DNA of 64,000 nucleotides from Pseudomonadota bacterium (GTDB lineage Bacteria; Bdellovibrionota; UBA1018; CAIMNF01): NCBI GenBank assembly GCA_027488515.1, contig JAIYBN010000004.1, positions 62,001 to 126,000 of the forward strand, read 5' to 3'. Shown piece by piece: positions 1 to 9,588 of this stretch (position 1 is its first letter; each line of letters starts with the position of its first letter). The notes under the pieces were generated by a model. It saw only the letters and a program-made list of their open reading frames with translations, ran no database searches and was not told where the DNA came from. The position numbers and the translations under genes were made by a program.

Positions 1-242
1 ACCTCGCGGGGAGCGCGGGCGGTCCGGGTGGTGCTTCCGGGGCTTCCGCGACTGGGAGCGATCCCGCCTGGTTCTTTGACCCCGCGCTTCGGCTTGAAAT
101 TGTGCTCGCTCTTGCAGGTCCGGCACATCACCCGGGCCGGAACGGATCCGACCATCGACATGATCATGTGTCCGAGATCCATTTTACAGCGGGTGCAGTA
201 ACAGACAGTATCCTTGCCAACCGAGAGTGCCGGGGTGTTCAT
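1..242 (-). CDS. zinc-ribbon protein (CxC..C / CxxC cysteine pairs), 3' end truncated by window edge
   Basis: Reverse-strand reading MNTPALSVGKDTVCYCTRCKMDLGHMIMSMVGSVPARVMCRTCKSEHNFKPKRG...; divergent from uvrC; open to the window edge. Confidence 0.6.
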   Translation of the reverse strand, partial: MNTPALSVGKDTVCYCTRCKMDLGHMIMSMVGSVPARVMCRTCKSEHNFKPKRGVKEPGGIAPSRGSPGSTTRTARAPRE

Positions 243-276
243 ATGTTGGGATTTAGGATACCTTGAATCGGTCCGG

Positions 277-1989
277 ATGAGCACCGAAAAACGCCCCGAG
301 AACAAATCGCGTCTCCTGCAGGAAGCCAAAAAACTGGCGACCTCGCCCGGCGTTTATCTGATGAAGAACGCCTCGGGTGACATCCTGTATGTCGGGAAGG
401 CGAAAAGCCTGAAAGCGAGGGTCACCTCGTATTTCCAACCCGTGGTCCACGAACATCCCCGAACCGAGTTGTTGTTGACCAACGTGGAAACCTTCGAGGT
501 GATCCACACCGGCACCGAGAACGAAGCGCTCGTCCTCGAATGCACGCTGATCAAACGCTACAAGCCGAAATTCAACATCCGCCTCAAAGACGACAAGCAC
601 TACCCGTATCTGCGGGTGTCGATGGTGGAGCGCTTTCCGCGGATCGAATGGACCCGAAAGGTGAACGAGAGCAAGGCCCGCTATTTCGGTCCGTTTCCTT
701 CGAGTTTCGCCGCCCGGATCACCTTGCGATTGCTGACAGAGTCTTTCAAATTACGGGACTGTTCCGACAACACCTTCTCGCACCGCTCGAGGGCCTGCAT
801 CCTGCATCAAATGGGGCAATGCTCGGCTCCCTGTGTCGGCGCGGTGAACGAGGAGGAATACAAAAGGCAGGTGGACGAGGCCTTGCTGGTGCTGGAAGGA
901 AAGGGCGCGGACTTCCTCGAGTCGCTCCGAGAGCGGATGGCGACTGCGGCGTCGGAAGAACGGTACGAAGAGGCTGCGATCATCCGGGACCAGATCCAGG
1001 CCGTCGAAATCGTCTCGCAGACCCAGTCGGTGATCGATGCCGACACCCGGCTCGACCAGGACGTGTTCGCCTTCGAGCAAAAGGAGGGGATCGCTCACGG
1101 TGTTGTCCTCCAGGTCCGGAGTGGCAAACTCCTCGGTGTGAAGCACTACGATGTGCAGAATTTCGACGGTTCTCTCGGTCCGGATTCGATTCTGTATGAC
1201 TTCCTCTCGCAGCACGTGATCCTGATGCAAGAGGGGAGCGACCTCACGCAGGCGAAAGAGATCCTGGTCGCCCAGCTACCGAGCGATCACGAGCTGCTCG
1301 AAAGCGCGCTCGGAGTCAGGATCCGTCTCCCCGAGTCGGAGGTCCAGAAACAACTCGTCAATGTGGCCCGGACCAACGCCAAACTCGCCGTCGAAAGCGC
1401 GAAACGGGAAGGGGCCGGACACGGAATCGGTGCCCTTGAAGAGGTCCAGGAAAAGCTCGGACTCGAGAAGCTTCCGAGGCGGATCGAGTGCTATGACATT
1501 TCAAATACGCAAGGTGAGGATTCAGTGGCCTCTCGGGTGGTGTTCATCGACGGAGCTCCGGACAAGAATCTCTACAGAAGATACAAAATCAAGACGGTGA
1601 AGGGCGCGAACGACTTCGCTTCCATGCGCGAGATCTTCGACAGGCGTTTCTCCAAAATGGACCTCGGAGCCGGCAACGAAAAACCCGACCTGGTCATCGT
1701 GGACGGGGGCAAGGGCCAACTGGCCCAGGCCAAGGCGATTTTCGAGGATCTCGGAATCCAGGGAGTGGATCTGGTCGGTCTCGCCAAGGCCAGAACCGAG
1801 CGTGATTTCAAATCGAAGGAAGTGGTGAGTTCGCAGGAACGCATCTTCATCCCGAACCGGGTGAATCCGGTCCCGCTCTATCCCCACACGCGGGCCTACA
1901 AGCTCCTCACTCACGTGAGGGACGAGGCGCACCGTTTCGCGATCACCTTTCACCGGTCACTCCGCGACAAGCGCAGCATCCGGGGTTGA
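277..1989 (+). CDS. uvrC: excinuclease ABC subunit C
   Basis: GVYLMKNASGDILYVGKAKSLKARVTSYF (GIY-YIG domain), UvrC C-terminal RNase H-like motifs (RIECYDISNTQGEDSVASRVVFIDG, DLVIVDGGKGQL). ATG at 277 preferred over the ORF-track start at 214. Confidence 0.95.
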   Translation: MSTEKRPENKSRLLQEAKKLATSPGVYLMKNASGDILYVGKAKSLKARVTSYFQPVVHEHPRTELLLTNVETFEVIHTGTENEALVLECTLIKRYKPKFNIRLKDDKHYPYLRVSMVERFPRIEWTRKVNESKARYFGPFPSSFAARITLRLLTESFKLRDCSDNTFSHRSRACILHQMGQCSAPCVGAVNEEEYKRQVDEALLVLEGKGADFLESLRERMATAASEERYEEAAIIRDQIQAVEIVSQTQSVIDADTRLDQDVFAFEQKEGIAHGVVLQVRSGKLLGVKHYDVQNFDGSLGPDSILYDFLSQHVILMQEGSDLTQAKEILVAQLPSDHELLESALGVRIRLPESEVQKQLVNVARTNAKLAVESAKREGAGHGIGALEEVQEKLGLEKLPRRIECYDISNTQGEDSVASRVVFIDGAPDKNLYRRYKIKTVKGANDFASMREIFDRRFSKMDLGAGNEKPDLVIVDGGKGQLAQAKAIFEDLGIQGVDLVGLAKARTERDFKSKEVVSSQERIFIPNRVNPVPLYPHTRAYKLLTHVRDEAHRFAITFHRSLRDKRSIRG

Positions 1990-2166
1990 GAGTGAGGATC
2001 GGATCAGGCGAGCAGAATGCGGCCGTGACCGGCCAGCAATTGCTGGATCAATTTCTTCAAATGACGCATGCCCCAAAACTAGCAGGGGTCCTGCTTCCTT
2101 ACAAGCGTTAACTGGACAGGATCCGATGTTCCTGATTTTGACGCGATGCGAAAAAATCCCGTTCGG

Positions 2167-3327
2167 TCAATCCAGGGCCTGCTTGAGGTCTTCGACCAGA
2201 TCCTGGACGTCCTCGATCCCCACGCTGATCCGGATCAGTGTATCCGCGATTCCGAGGGCCTTCCGGTTCTCGGCCGGTACTGAGGCATGGGTCATGATCG
2301 CGGGATGTTCGATCAGGGACTCGACTCCTCCGAGCGACTCGGCCAGAGTGAAGAGGCGGGTGCGTTCCATGACCCGTTTCGAATCCTCGAGGGTTCCCCG
2401 GATGACAAACGAGATCATTCCCCCGAAGCCGCTCATCTGACTTTTCGCCAGTTCATGCTGGGGGTGGGAGGGCAGTCCCGGGTAAATCACTTTCTCCACC
2501 TTCGGATGCTTTTCCAGGAAACGTGCGATCGCAAAAGCGTTCTGTTCGTGTTCCTTCATGCGGACGTGAAGGGTCTTCAGTCCCCGCATCACGAGGAAGC
2601 AATCCTGTGGACCGGGGACGGCACCGACCGCGTTCTGCAGGTATTTGAGTTCTTTGTAGAGCGCATCGTGGTTCGTGACGAGCACTCCGCCGACGACATC
2701 GCTGTGTCCGTTCATGTACTTGGTCACAGAATGGATCACCACATCGGCTCCCAGGTCCAAGGGACGCTGGAAGTAGGGGCTCATGAAGGTGTTGTCCACG
2801 ACACTGAGCAAACCGCGGGACCGGGCAAGTTTGGCCAGGGCGGCAATGTCGAAAATCTTCAACATGGGGTTGGTGGGGCTCTCGATCCAGAGCATCTTGG
2901 TTTCGGGCAGGATCGCCGCTTCGACTTTGGAGAGATCACCGAGATCCATGAAGGTGAAGCGGATGCCGAAGCGGGTGAGCACCTTGTCGAACAGGCGGAA
3001 GGTTCCGCCGTACACGTCATCCGAGCAGATCACGTGATCTCCCGACTTGAGGGTGTGCAGGAGGGTGTCGATGGTCGCCAGACCCGAAGAAAAGGCCAAG
3101 GCGTACTTTCCGTTCTCGAGAGCGGCGACGCATTCCTGGTAGGCGGTGCGGGTCGGATTGTCGGTCCGGGCGTACTCGTACCCGGTGTGTTGTCCCGGAG
3201 AAGTCTGCGCGAAGGTGCTCGTCTGATAAATGGGGACCATCACCGCACCTGTCCGGGAATCAGGGGCCTGACCCGCGTGAATGGCTTTGGTTCCGAAACC
3301 GGCTGCTTTCGACTCTGTTGATTTCAT
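2167..3327 (-). CDS. cystathionine gamma-synthase/gamma-lyase family PLP enzyme
   Basis: Cys/Met metabolism PLP family motifs: YEYARTDNPTRTAYQ, SGLATIDTLL, SVTKYMNGHSDVVGG (PLP lysine). Confidence 0.9.
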   Translation of the reverse strand: MKSTESKAAGFGTKAIHAGQAPDSRTGAVMVPIYQTSTFAQTSPGQHTGYEYARTDNPTRTAYQECVAALENGKYALAFSSGLATIDTLLHTLKSGDHVICSDDVYGGTFRLFDKVLTRFGIRFTFMDLGDLSKVEAAILPETKMLWIESPTNPMLKIFDIAALAKLARSRGLLSVVDNTFMSPYFQRPLDLGADVVIHSVTKYMNGHSDVVGGVLVTNHDALYKELKYLQNAVGAVPGPQDCFLVMRGLKTLHVRMKEHEQNAFAIARFLEKHPKVEKVIYPGLPSHPQHELAKSQMSGFGGMISFVIRGTLEDSKRVMERTRLFTLAESLGGVESLIEHPAIMTHASVPAENRKALGIADTLIRISVGIEDVQDLVEDLKQALD

Positions 3328-4613
3328 TTGGCCTGAGTATCCCTGAGTTCCCGTGCGGCCGCAAGGGCCGAGAGCTTGCCGATCACCCCGTAAACCGCCT
3401 CGAGGTGGGGGAATTCCTCGGAATTCCCGTCATTCAAGCTGTCGCTCAGGTCTTTGAAGCACAGCTTCTTGAAGAACATTCCCTGGCTGTTCAGGTTGTC
3501 CATGTCGTCCCGCTCGGAATTGGCGCGGATGAATCCGCCGATGAGTTCGCTCCCCATCATGTACACCACCGGCTCCGAGGTGGAACCGTCCGTGGTCAGG
3601 GTCGTCGGGATGCCTTCCTGGATCAGGACCCGGTCGATGCGGCTCTTGTTTTTTCCCATGCTCATCTTGTTCCGGGTACGGCGGTTCATGGTTTTCAGTT
3701 CTTCGATCGAATGAATCACCATGATCCCCATTCCGTAAGTCCCGGAATCGTTCTTGATGAACAGGGCGGGTTTCCGCTCCATTCCCCGTTTGGCGTATTC
3801 GGCTTTGACCGATTCCAGCATGCGCTCGGACTCGGAAATGACCCGGTCCAGTCCCGCATCGGTACCGAAGTCCACTCCTTCGATCGGACTGCTCCCGATC
3901 TGGATGCGCCAAGGATCGATTCCGATGAGTCCTGCGAACTCACCCGCAAGGAGGTTGTAGTGCTTGAAGTGATCGCTCTTCTTCCTTTTGAACCAACCCA
4001 GTTCGGGAGAGGGCATCACCGGCTGGGCGAGTCCGTACAATCCTTCCGGGCGACCCGAAGAGAAGTCGTTGTTGAGGAGGATCCAGTCGGGGTTGAATCC
4101 GTTCGGGAGTGTGGCCCTGCCATCAGTGATCAGCAGGGGGTATTCATGGATGGTCTGTTCGCTCGCCGACTTGAGTGTGTACTCCTGTGGGTCTGATCCG
4201 TAACGTCCGAATGCGGTCTCGAAACCGGCTTCATCGAGGATCTTGGCAAGATGGTGGAGATTCTCGAGGTAGAACCGGTTCTCGGTGTGGTTCTCGGGGA
4301 CGATCAGGATTTTCTCAGGAGCGGAGCTGCCGAGAATCGCGGCCATTTTGCCGATCTGCTCTTTGAAAATGCCCGGAGCACAACCGAGATCGATCTCGCA
4401 AATGTTGTTGAAGCCGGCCGGAAAAAGATTGCAATCGACCGGAGCGATCTTGTCGCCCGAGTCCCGGAGATCGACCGAGCAGTAAAACGCCGGAGGAGTC
4501 TCGCGGAAACGGGACTCGAACCAATCCGAGACCTCACGCCTTTTTTCGAATACGGCGTGAGCGATCTGATTTTTTAGGCTGGTAGGGCCGGTAGCACTTT
4601 TCGAGTTCGGCAT
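3324..4613 (-). CDS. gshA: glutamate--cysteine ligase (proteobacterial/ferrooxidans-type family)
   Basis: YCSVDLRDSGDKIAPVDCNLFPAGFNNIC, IKNDSGTYGMGIMVI, ATP-grasp-like composition; stop overlaps the metB-like start by ATGA. Confidence 0.75.
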   Translation of the reverse strand: MPNSKSATGPTSLKNQIAHAVFEKRREVSDWFESRFRETPPAFYCSVDLRDSGDKIAPVDCNLFPAGFNNICEIDLGCAPGIFKEQIGKMAAILGSSAPEKILIVPENHTENRFYLENLHHLAKILDEAGFETAFGRYGSDPQEYTLKSASEQTIHEYPLLITDGRATLPNGFNPDWILLNNDFSSGRPEGLYGLAQPVMPSPELGWFKRKKSDHFKHYNLLAGEFAGLIGIDPWRIQIGSSPIEGVDFGTDAGLDRVISESERMLESVKAEYAKRGMERKPALFIKNDSGTYGMGIMVIHSIEELKTMNRRTRNKMSMGKNKSRIDRVLIQEGIPTTLTTDGSTSEPVVYMMGSELIGGFIRANSERDDMDNLNSQGMFFKKLCFKDLSDSLNDGNSEEFPHLEAVYGVIGKLSALAAARELRDTQAK

Positions 4614-5475
4614 GGATTCCTTTGGAGAACTCGAAGGTGGTCTTCAAGTCCTTCCGGATCTTAACTTTCAAAAAAGAATCGATCCTCATTTTTTCAATCT
4701 CATGGTTCAAGCCCGTGAAGGACTCGCACCATTCTTTCAGTATGGTGGCATCGGTGACCTGTTGAGCTTCGGTGAGAGCCGACTTGAAGCACAGGTTTTT
4801 CTGGCCGAAGTAATCCAGAAGCTCACTCTCGTCGAAAGCTTTGTCTTTCAGGAGGTGGGTGAGGGTGCAGTGTCTCATGGAGAACACCATCCGGTAGCCC
4901 GGCAAGTGTGCCGCAAGAGAGGCATCGGGTGCCGACTTCAGGTGCTCTTCCAGCCGGTCGAGTTCCTCTTCGGCCGATTCGAACTGTTTGTCCTCGAGCA
5001 GGCTTTGGAACCGGATCGAGCGTGCCAGACCGGTTTGTTTCGGGTCGGGCTTTGACTTCAGCAATTCGTCGGCCAACACCCTCGCGTGCAAATGGTCTTT
5101 CATTTTCAGCTTGGCCTCGGCCGCGTAGGACCGCATCCGGTTCAAGTCGACGGTTTCCCAAGGTTGGTTCAGGCAATCTCCAGCATGCCGGTACGCCTCG
5201 GCGATCCGTCCTTCCGCCATCAATGCGGACACCAGTTGGAAATAAGCGTCCTTCAAACCTGAGTGGGAGGGGTAGCGTTCCACAAAACGCAAATAGGAGC
5301 GGATCGCAGCCGGACGGTCGTGCTTCTCGACGGCGCTTTTCCCTTCTTTGAGAAGGAATGCGGCTTCCTCTCCGTTCCTCGGACCCGGATCGGGGTTTCC
5401 TGTCTCGCCCCATGCCGGACTCATCGGAGTCATCAGCACAAAAGCCCAGAAAAGGAGTGGAATTTTGGATCCCAT
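4534..5475 (-). CDS. exported TPR-like hypothetical protein
   Basis: Signal peptide MGSKIPLLFWAFVLMTPMSPAWG, helical repeats; 3' end overlaps gshA by 80 bp on the same strand. Confidence 0.65.
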   Translation of the reverse strand: MGSKIPLLFWAFVLMTPMSPAWGETGNPDPGPRNGEEAAFLLKEGKSAVEKHDRPAAIRSYLRFVERYPSHSGLKDAYFQLVSALMAEGRIAEAYRHAGDCLNQPWETVDLNRMRSYAAEAKLKMKDHLHARVLADELLKSKPDPKQTGLARSIRFQSLLEDKQFESAEEELDRLEEHLKSAPDASLAAHLPGYRMVFSMRHCTLTHLLKDKAFDESELLDYFGQKNLCFKSALTEAQQVTDATILKEWCESFTGLNHEIEKMRIDSFLKVKIRKDLKTTFEFSKGIHAELEKCYRPYQPKKSDRSRRIRKKA

Positions 5476-5494
5476 AGTTTAGCTTGAGCCTAAC

Positions 5495-6742
5495 ATGAAG
5501 GCGAAAGGTCCAGCACTGATTTTCAGCACCGTTTTCCCGGAGCCGTCGTCCTCGGCTGCCGGAGTGCGGCAAATGCAATGGATCCGGATGTTGCTCGAGT
5601 TCACCGACCGCGTGGTGCTCGCCTCTCCCTCGCTCATCAAGTCCGAGCGGGATTGGGGATTCCAACCCATGCCCCCCGGTGTGGAATTGGTTTCATTGGC
5701 GCTCAATGACTGGACCCGGGTGGACTGGATCCGTGAGCTAGCTCCATCCATCGTCCTGTTCGACCGTTTCATCACCGAAGAACAATTCGGTCCCTTGGTC
5801 CGCGATGCCGTTCCCGGAGCTTTGAGACTGCTGGAAACCGTGGATCTCCATTTTTTGCGGAAGTCACGAGGAGAAGGACTGAAGGGACCGGTCCAAGACC
5901 GTTCCGAGACCGCGATCCGGGAAACCGCATCCATCCTCCGGTCGGATCACTCCTTCGTCGTGAGCTCCTACGAAGCACAGCTGTTGAATCGCGAGTTCGG
6001 GATCGGTCCTGAGGTGGTGGACTGGATTCCCTTCGCGTATCCCGAGACCCGCGAGGAGGGGAGCTTCGAATCCCGTTCCGGATTCCAATTCATCGGGAAC
6101 TTCCGCCATGCTCCCAATCTTGACGGAGTCCGGTGGTTCAGAAACGAGATCTGGCCTCGCGTGCGCAAGCGTCTGCCCGGAGTCGAGTGGAAAATCCACG
6201 GTGCTTACCCTTCGTCCGAAATCATGCAGTGGCACCGGCCCAAGGAAGACGGGATCCGTGTGGTGGGTGGCGTGAAACACCTCTCTGATGCCTTCAGCGG
6301 AGTGCGGGTGAACCTCGCTCCGCTCCGGTTTGGTGCAGGAGTGAAGGGAAAATTACTCGATGGATTCCATCACGGTGTTCCGGCAGTGAGCACTCCCGTC
6401 GGTGCCGAAGGCTTGATGCCCGCTGAATGGGTGGATCCTTTCCCGGGATTGGTGGTGGAGACGGTTCAGGACTGGGTGGACGCATGCGTGCGCCTGCATG
6501 AGGATCGTGATCTCTGGATGGAGTCCCGAGTCAGGGCCCGCTCCCTGATGCGCGAGGTCTACTCCTCGGACCAAGTGGACGGGCAGTTCCGGAAGCGATT
6601 GGCGGAAATCCTCGCCAGGCACGATCGGGGTGAGACTCCTCGGTGGATTTCGAGGATTCTCAGGGACGAGTTCCAGACCGGACGAAAGTACTTCTCGAAG
6701 TGGATCGAGGCAAAAAGTTCGGGGTCAGTCCAGAAGGGGTAG
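5495..6742 (+). CDS. group 1 glycosyltransferase
   Basis: GT-B C-terminal pattern APLRFGAGVKGKLLDGFHHGVPAVSTPVGAEGL. Confidence 0.8.
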   Translation: MKAKGPALIFSTVFPEPSSSAAGVRQMQWIRMLLEFTDRVVLASPSLIKSERDWGFQPMPPGVELVSLALNDWTRVDWIRELAPSIVLFDRFITEEQFGPLVRDAVPGALRLLETVDLHFLRKSRGEGLKGPVQDRSETAIRETASILRSDHSFVVSSYEAQLLNREFGIGPEVVDWIPFAYPETREEGSFESRSGFQFIGNFRHAPNLDGVRWFRNEIWPRVRKRLPGVEWKIHGAYPSSEIMQWHRPKEDGIRVVGGVKHLSDAFSGVRVNLAPLRFGAGVKGKLLDGFHHGVPAVSTPVGAEGLMPAEWVDPFPGLVVETVQDWVDACVRLHEDRDLWMESRVRARSLMREVYSSDQVDGQFRKRLAEILARHDRGETPRWISRILRDEFQTGRKYFSKWIEAKSSGSVQKG

Positions 6743-6922
6743 TGCGGTTCTCGCATCCACGACCGGAGTTTCAGGAGAGGTTTTCTTCACGGAGGCCGGA
6801 CTCCGGTCAGGAGCGTTCCAATAGCCGAGCGAGATCACCAGTGCGCAGATTCCGCCCAGGATGGCGAATCCGGTGTGGGTGAGGCGAGGGTGTCTCGAAC
6901 TGAAGGATCCCATACGAAACAC
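6725..6922 (-). CDS. small single-TM hypothetical protein
   Basis: 65 aa ORF with one hydrophobic helix (FAILGGICALVISLGYW). Confidence 0.4.
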   Translation of the reverse strand: MFRMGSFSSRHPRLTHTGFAILGGICALVISLGYWNAPDRSPASVKKTSPETPVVDARTALPLLD

Positions 6923-6962
6923 GCATCGGTTTCCGGGATCATTACTTGAGTGAATTCGTCAG

Positions 6963-7700
6963 TTATCGACGGGGGCGGAGGCGGATCGAATGGATCGGAA
7001 GCCCGTCTTTGATGAACAGGCGCTCGAACAGGGTCACCTCGGGGATGGTGAGCTTCTTGGCGTCCGGGTTGCCGGCGTGGAGGTCGCGGGTCATCTCGAG
7101 GACTTCCCAGACGTCGCCCAAGCGCTCGATTTCGCCGAGGATGAACTCGAAGTATTCCGCATGATCGGTCTTCAGGTGGAAGACGCCACGGGAAGAGAGC
7201 AAAGGAGCGATGGACCGGAGCCAGGCTTCGTCAGCGGTGCGGTTCTTCTTCTGGGCCTTCTTCGGCCAAGGATCGGGGAAGAACATGTGCAGGAAGTCGA
7301 TCTCTCCCGGGGCGAACATGAAGGGGAGTCGTTCTGCGTTTGCGCGGAAGGCGAGGAGGTTCTTCACCTTGAATTTGGCGGCCTTTTCAGCCATCCGGTA
7401 AATCTGTTTGAATTTCCAGTCGATCCCGATGTAGAGGGAGTCCGGATTCCGTTTGGCCCATTCCAAAGTCACGTGGCCGGCGTTGCAGCCGACTTCCACA
7501 TGCAGGGGGATGGTGGCGCCGGGATTTTTTCCGGCACTGGCGAGAAACTGCGCTCTCCAGTTCCCCCGATGGGTTTCGGTATCATGATCGGTCAGCGCGA
7601 GCCCCCTGAGAGTCTCAGGAAGGTTCTTCAGCTTGCCCCAGTAGATGTTCTTTGCGGGGGCATATTGGAATTCAGGGCTGGACACCGAGCGCGAAATCAT
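6963..7700 (-). CDS. trmB: tRNA (guanine-N7-)-methyltransferase
   Basis: EVGCNAGHVTLEWAKRNPDSLYIGIDWKFKQIYRMAEKA, FLHMFFPDPWPKKAQKKNR (TrmB signature). Start 7700 is one option. Confidence 0.9.
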   Translation of the reverse strand: MISRSVSSPEFQYAPAKNIYWGKLKNLPETLRGLALTDHDTETHRGNWRAQFLASAGKNPGATIPLHVEVGCNAGHVTLEWAKRNPDSLYIGIDWKFKQIYRMAEKAAKFKVKNLLAFRANAERLPFMFAPGEIDFLHMFFPDPWPKKAQKKNRTADEAWLRSIAPLLSSRGVFHLKTDHAEYFEFILGEIERLGDVWEVLEMTRDLHAGNPDAKKLTIPEVTLFERLFIKDGLPIHSIRLRPRR

Positions 7701-7853
7701 CAGGAGATGGGGGATAACTCGATTGCACACGCTTGTAAAGCTTTCACCTGACAAACGGGGTGGCACTCGAGGGAGTGCACACCCCGCTCATCGAGGTGTG
7801 CGTATCATGAGTCATCCGGACTCATTTCCCTATGAAGTCGATCGCTCGGGTCC

Positions 7854-8687
7854 TTAGCCGAGAAGTTTGAGGACCTGTTGCGGATTCTGGTTCGCTTGAG
7901 AGAGGACCGAGATTCCCGCCTGGGCCAGGATGTTGGACTTCGTCAGTTCGGAAGTCTCAGCAGCCATGTCAGTGTCCCGGATCCGGGAGCGGGCGGCATC
8001 GAGGTTCTCTTTGTAGGTCCCGATATTGTTGATGGTCGACTGGAGTCGGTTCTGGAGGGCACCGAGAGCGGAACGGTTCTCGTTCAGCTTGGTCAGCGCG
8101 TCGTCCAGTTTTGCCAGGTTGTTCTGGGCGTCCGCTTTGGAACCGGTGGTGATCCCTTCGATTCCGAGGCTTCCGACCGTGATGTTCTGCTGGTCGGAAT
8201 CGATCACGAGGCGGTCTTCCATCGGATTGTTGTTCAATCCGACCTGGAGCTCGAGCTTCGGCGCAGAGCCGTTCAGGAGCTTGGTTCCGTTGAATTCGGT
8301 GGTGGTGGCAATCCGGTCGATTTCGGCGCGGAGTTGCTGAACTTCTTTGTCGATGAAGCTGCGTTCCTTGTCACCGATGGTGTCAGAAGCGGCTTGGATC
8401 GACAGTTCGCGCATCCGTACGAGGATGTTGGAAACTTCGTTGGTGGCACCTTCTGCCACTTGGATCAGAGAGATCCCGTCCTGGGCGTTCCGGTTGGCCT
8501 GGCCGAGGGAGCGGGTGTTGGCGCGAATCCGTTCGGAAATCGCGAGCCCCGCCGCATCGTCACCGGCGCGGTTGATCCGGGTTCCGGAAGAGAGTCGCTC
8601 GAGTGAGCTCTCTTGGGATCGTCTGTTTTGGTCGAGGTTGCGCTGGGCAACCATGGCTTGGATATTGGTATTGATACGCAGACCCAT
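7854..8687 (-). CDS. fliC: flagellin
   Basis: [61 protein letters not shown]...; C-terminal [25 protein letters not shown]. Confidence 0.97.
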   Translation of the reverse strand: MGLRINTNIQAMVAQRNLDQNRRSQESSLERLSSGTRINRAGDDAAGLAISERIRANTRSLGQANRNAQDGISLIQVAEGATNEVSNILVRMRELSIQAASDTIGDKERSFIDKEVQQLRAEIDRIATTTEFNGTKLLNGSAPKLELQVGLNNNPMEDRLVIDSDQQNITVGSLGIEGITTGSKADAQNNLAKLDDALTKLNENRSALGALQNRLQSTINNIGTYKENLDAARSRIRDTDMAAETSELTKSNILAQAGISVLSQANQNPQQVLKLLG

Positions 8688-8778
8688 GGAATTTCTCCTT
8701 GATACGCAGTTGATTCATCCATGAGTTTTTCGTGATCCTTCACGAGGCCGAGCATTCCAAGAATCGCCCGACACCCTC

Positions 8779-8805
8779 CTATCGTCAGTGGAGTTTTTGA
8801 CTTGA
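8779..8805 (-). promoter_or_regulatory. candidate sigma-28 (FliA)-type promoter for the flagellin gene
   Basis: Reverse strand TCAA-N15-GACGATAG compared with consensus TAAA-N15-GCCGATAA; about 92 nt upstream of the flagellin ATG. Confidence 0.5.
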
Positions 8806-9010
8806 GGAAAAAAGTGCAGGTATTTCAAGTACTTATACCTTACCAAAGAAGTCGGTTATTTTAAATGATTGGAATTGCAGCAAAAATCGAATTCTTCAGT
8901 GGCCCGGGTGCGTTGGAAAAAAATGAAGAGGGGTGTTTTTTTCCGCTCAAGTCGCTCGGTTTTCAGGGGAAAGTTGCCACTTTTTTTGCGGATCTGGTAG
9001 AAATCGGGGC

Positions 9011-9265
9011 ATGACTCCAGATCAATTGAAGGCTCGGATCGAGCAATTGCACCCGGAAACCCGCGTTCAGGTCACCGATCTGACCGGCACCATGGACCAT
9101 TATCAGGTCACCGTGGTGAGCCCCGTATTCCAGGGCAAGATGATGGTGGAACAACACCAGATGATCATGGGTCTTCTGAAGGCCGAAATCGACACCGAAG
9201 AAGTCCACGCGCTGTCGATGAAGACCTTCACACCTGAACAATTCGCCAAATTCGGAGGAAAATGA
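9011..9265 (+). CDS. BolA family protein
   Basis: MTPDQLKARIEQLHPETRVQVTDLTGTMDHYQVTVVSPVFQGKMMVEQHQMIMGLL...; BolA fold. Confidence 0.85.
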   Translation: MTPDQLKARIEQLHPETRVQVTDLTGTMDHYQVTVVSPVFQGKMMVEQHQMIMGLLKAEIDTEEVHALSMKTFTPEQFAKFGGK

Positions 9266-9582
9266 ACATGGCACACACACTGGTTCCTGAAGTTGAAAAG
9301 CTCGTGAAGAACAACGAAGTGGTGATCTACATGAAGGGATCTCCGGATTTCCCCATGTGTGGTTTCTCCGCGCGCGCAGTGGCGGTGCTGAAGGCCGCCG
9401 GCGCTTCGAAGCTCGCTTCGTTCGACGTCCTTTCTGACGATGACATGTGGACGGCCCTCGAGGAATACACCCAGTGGCCGACCGTTCCCCAGATCTTCAT
9501 CAAAGGGAAGTTTGTCGGTGGATGCGACATCGTGAGCGAAATGTTCGAACGCGGTGAACTCCAGGACGTCCTGAAGTCCTGA
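9262..9582 (+). CDS. grxD: monothiol glutaredoxin (Grx4/GrxD type)
   Basis: CGFS active site (KGSPDFPMCGFSARAV), WPTVPQIFIKGKFVGGCDIV; ATGA overlap with bolA. Confidence 0.93.
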   Translation: MNMAHTLVPEVEKLVKNNEVVIYMKGSPDFPMCGFSARAVAVLKAAGASKLASFDVLSDDDMWTALEEYTQWPTVPQIFIKGKFVGGCDIVSEMFERGELQDVLKS

Positions 9583-9588
9583 GCGTTC

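Noticed and set aside
2287-3321. 344-aa + strand ORF opposite the metB-like gene
   Set aside because: Shadow ORF antisense to a clear PLP enzyme; composition (His/Gly/Glu/Val-rich) typical of GC-rich antisense frames.
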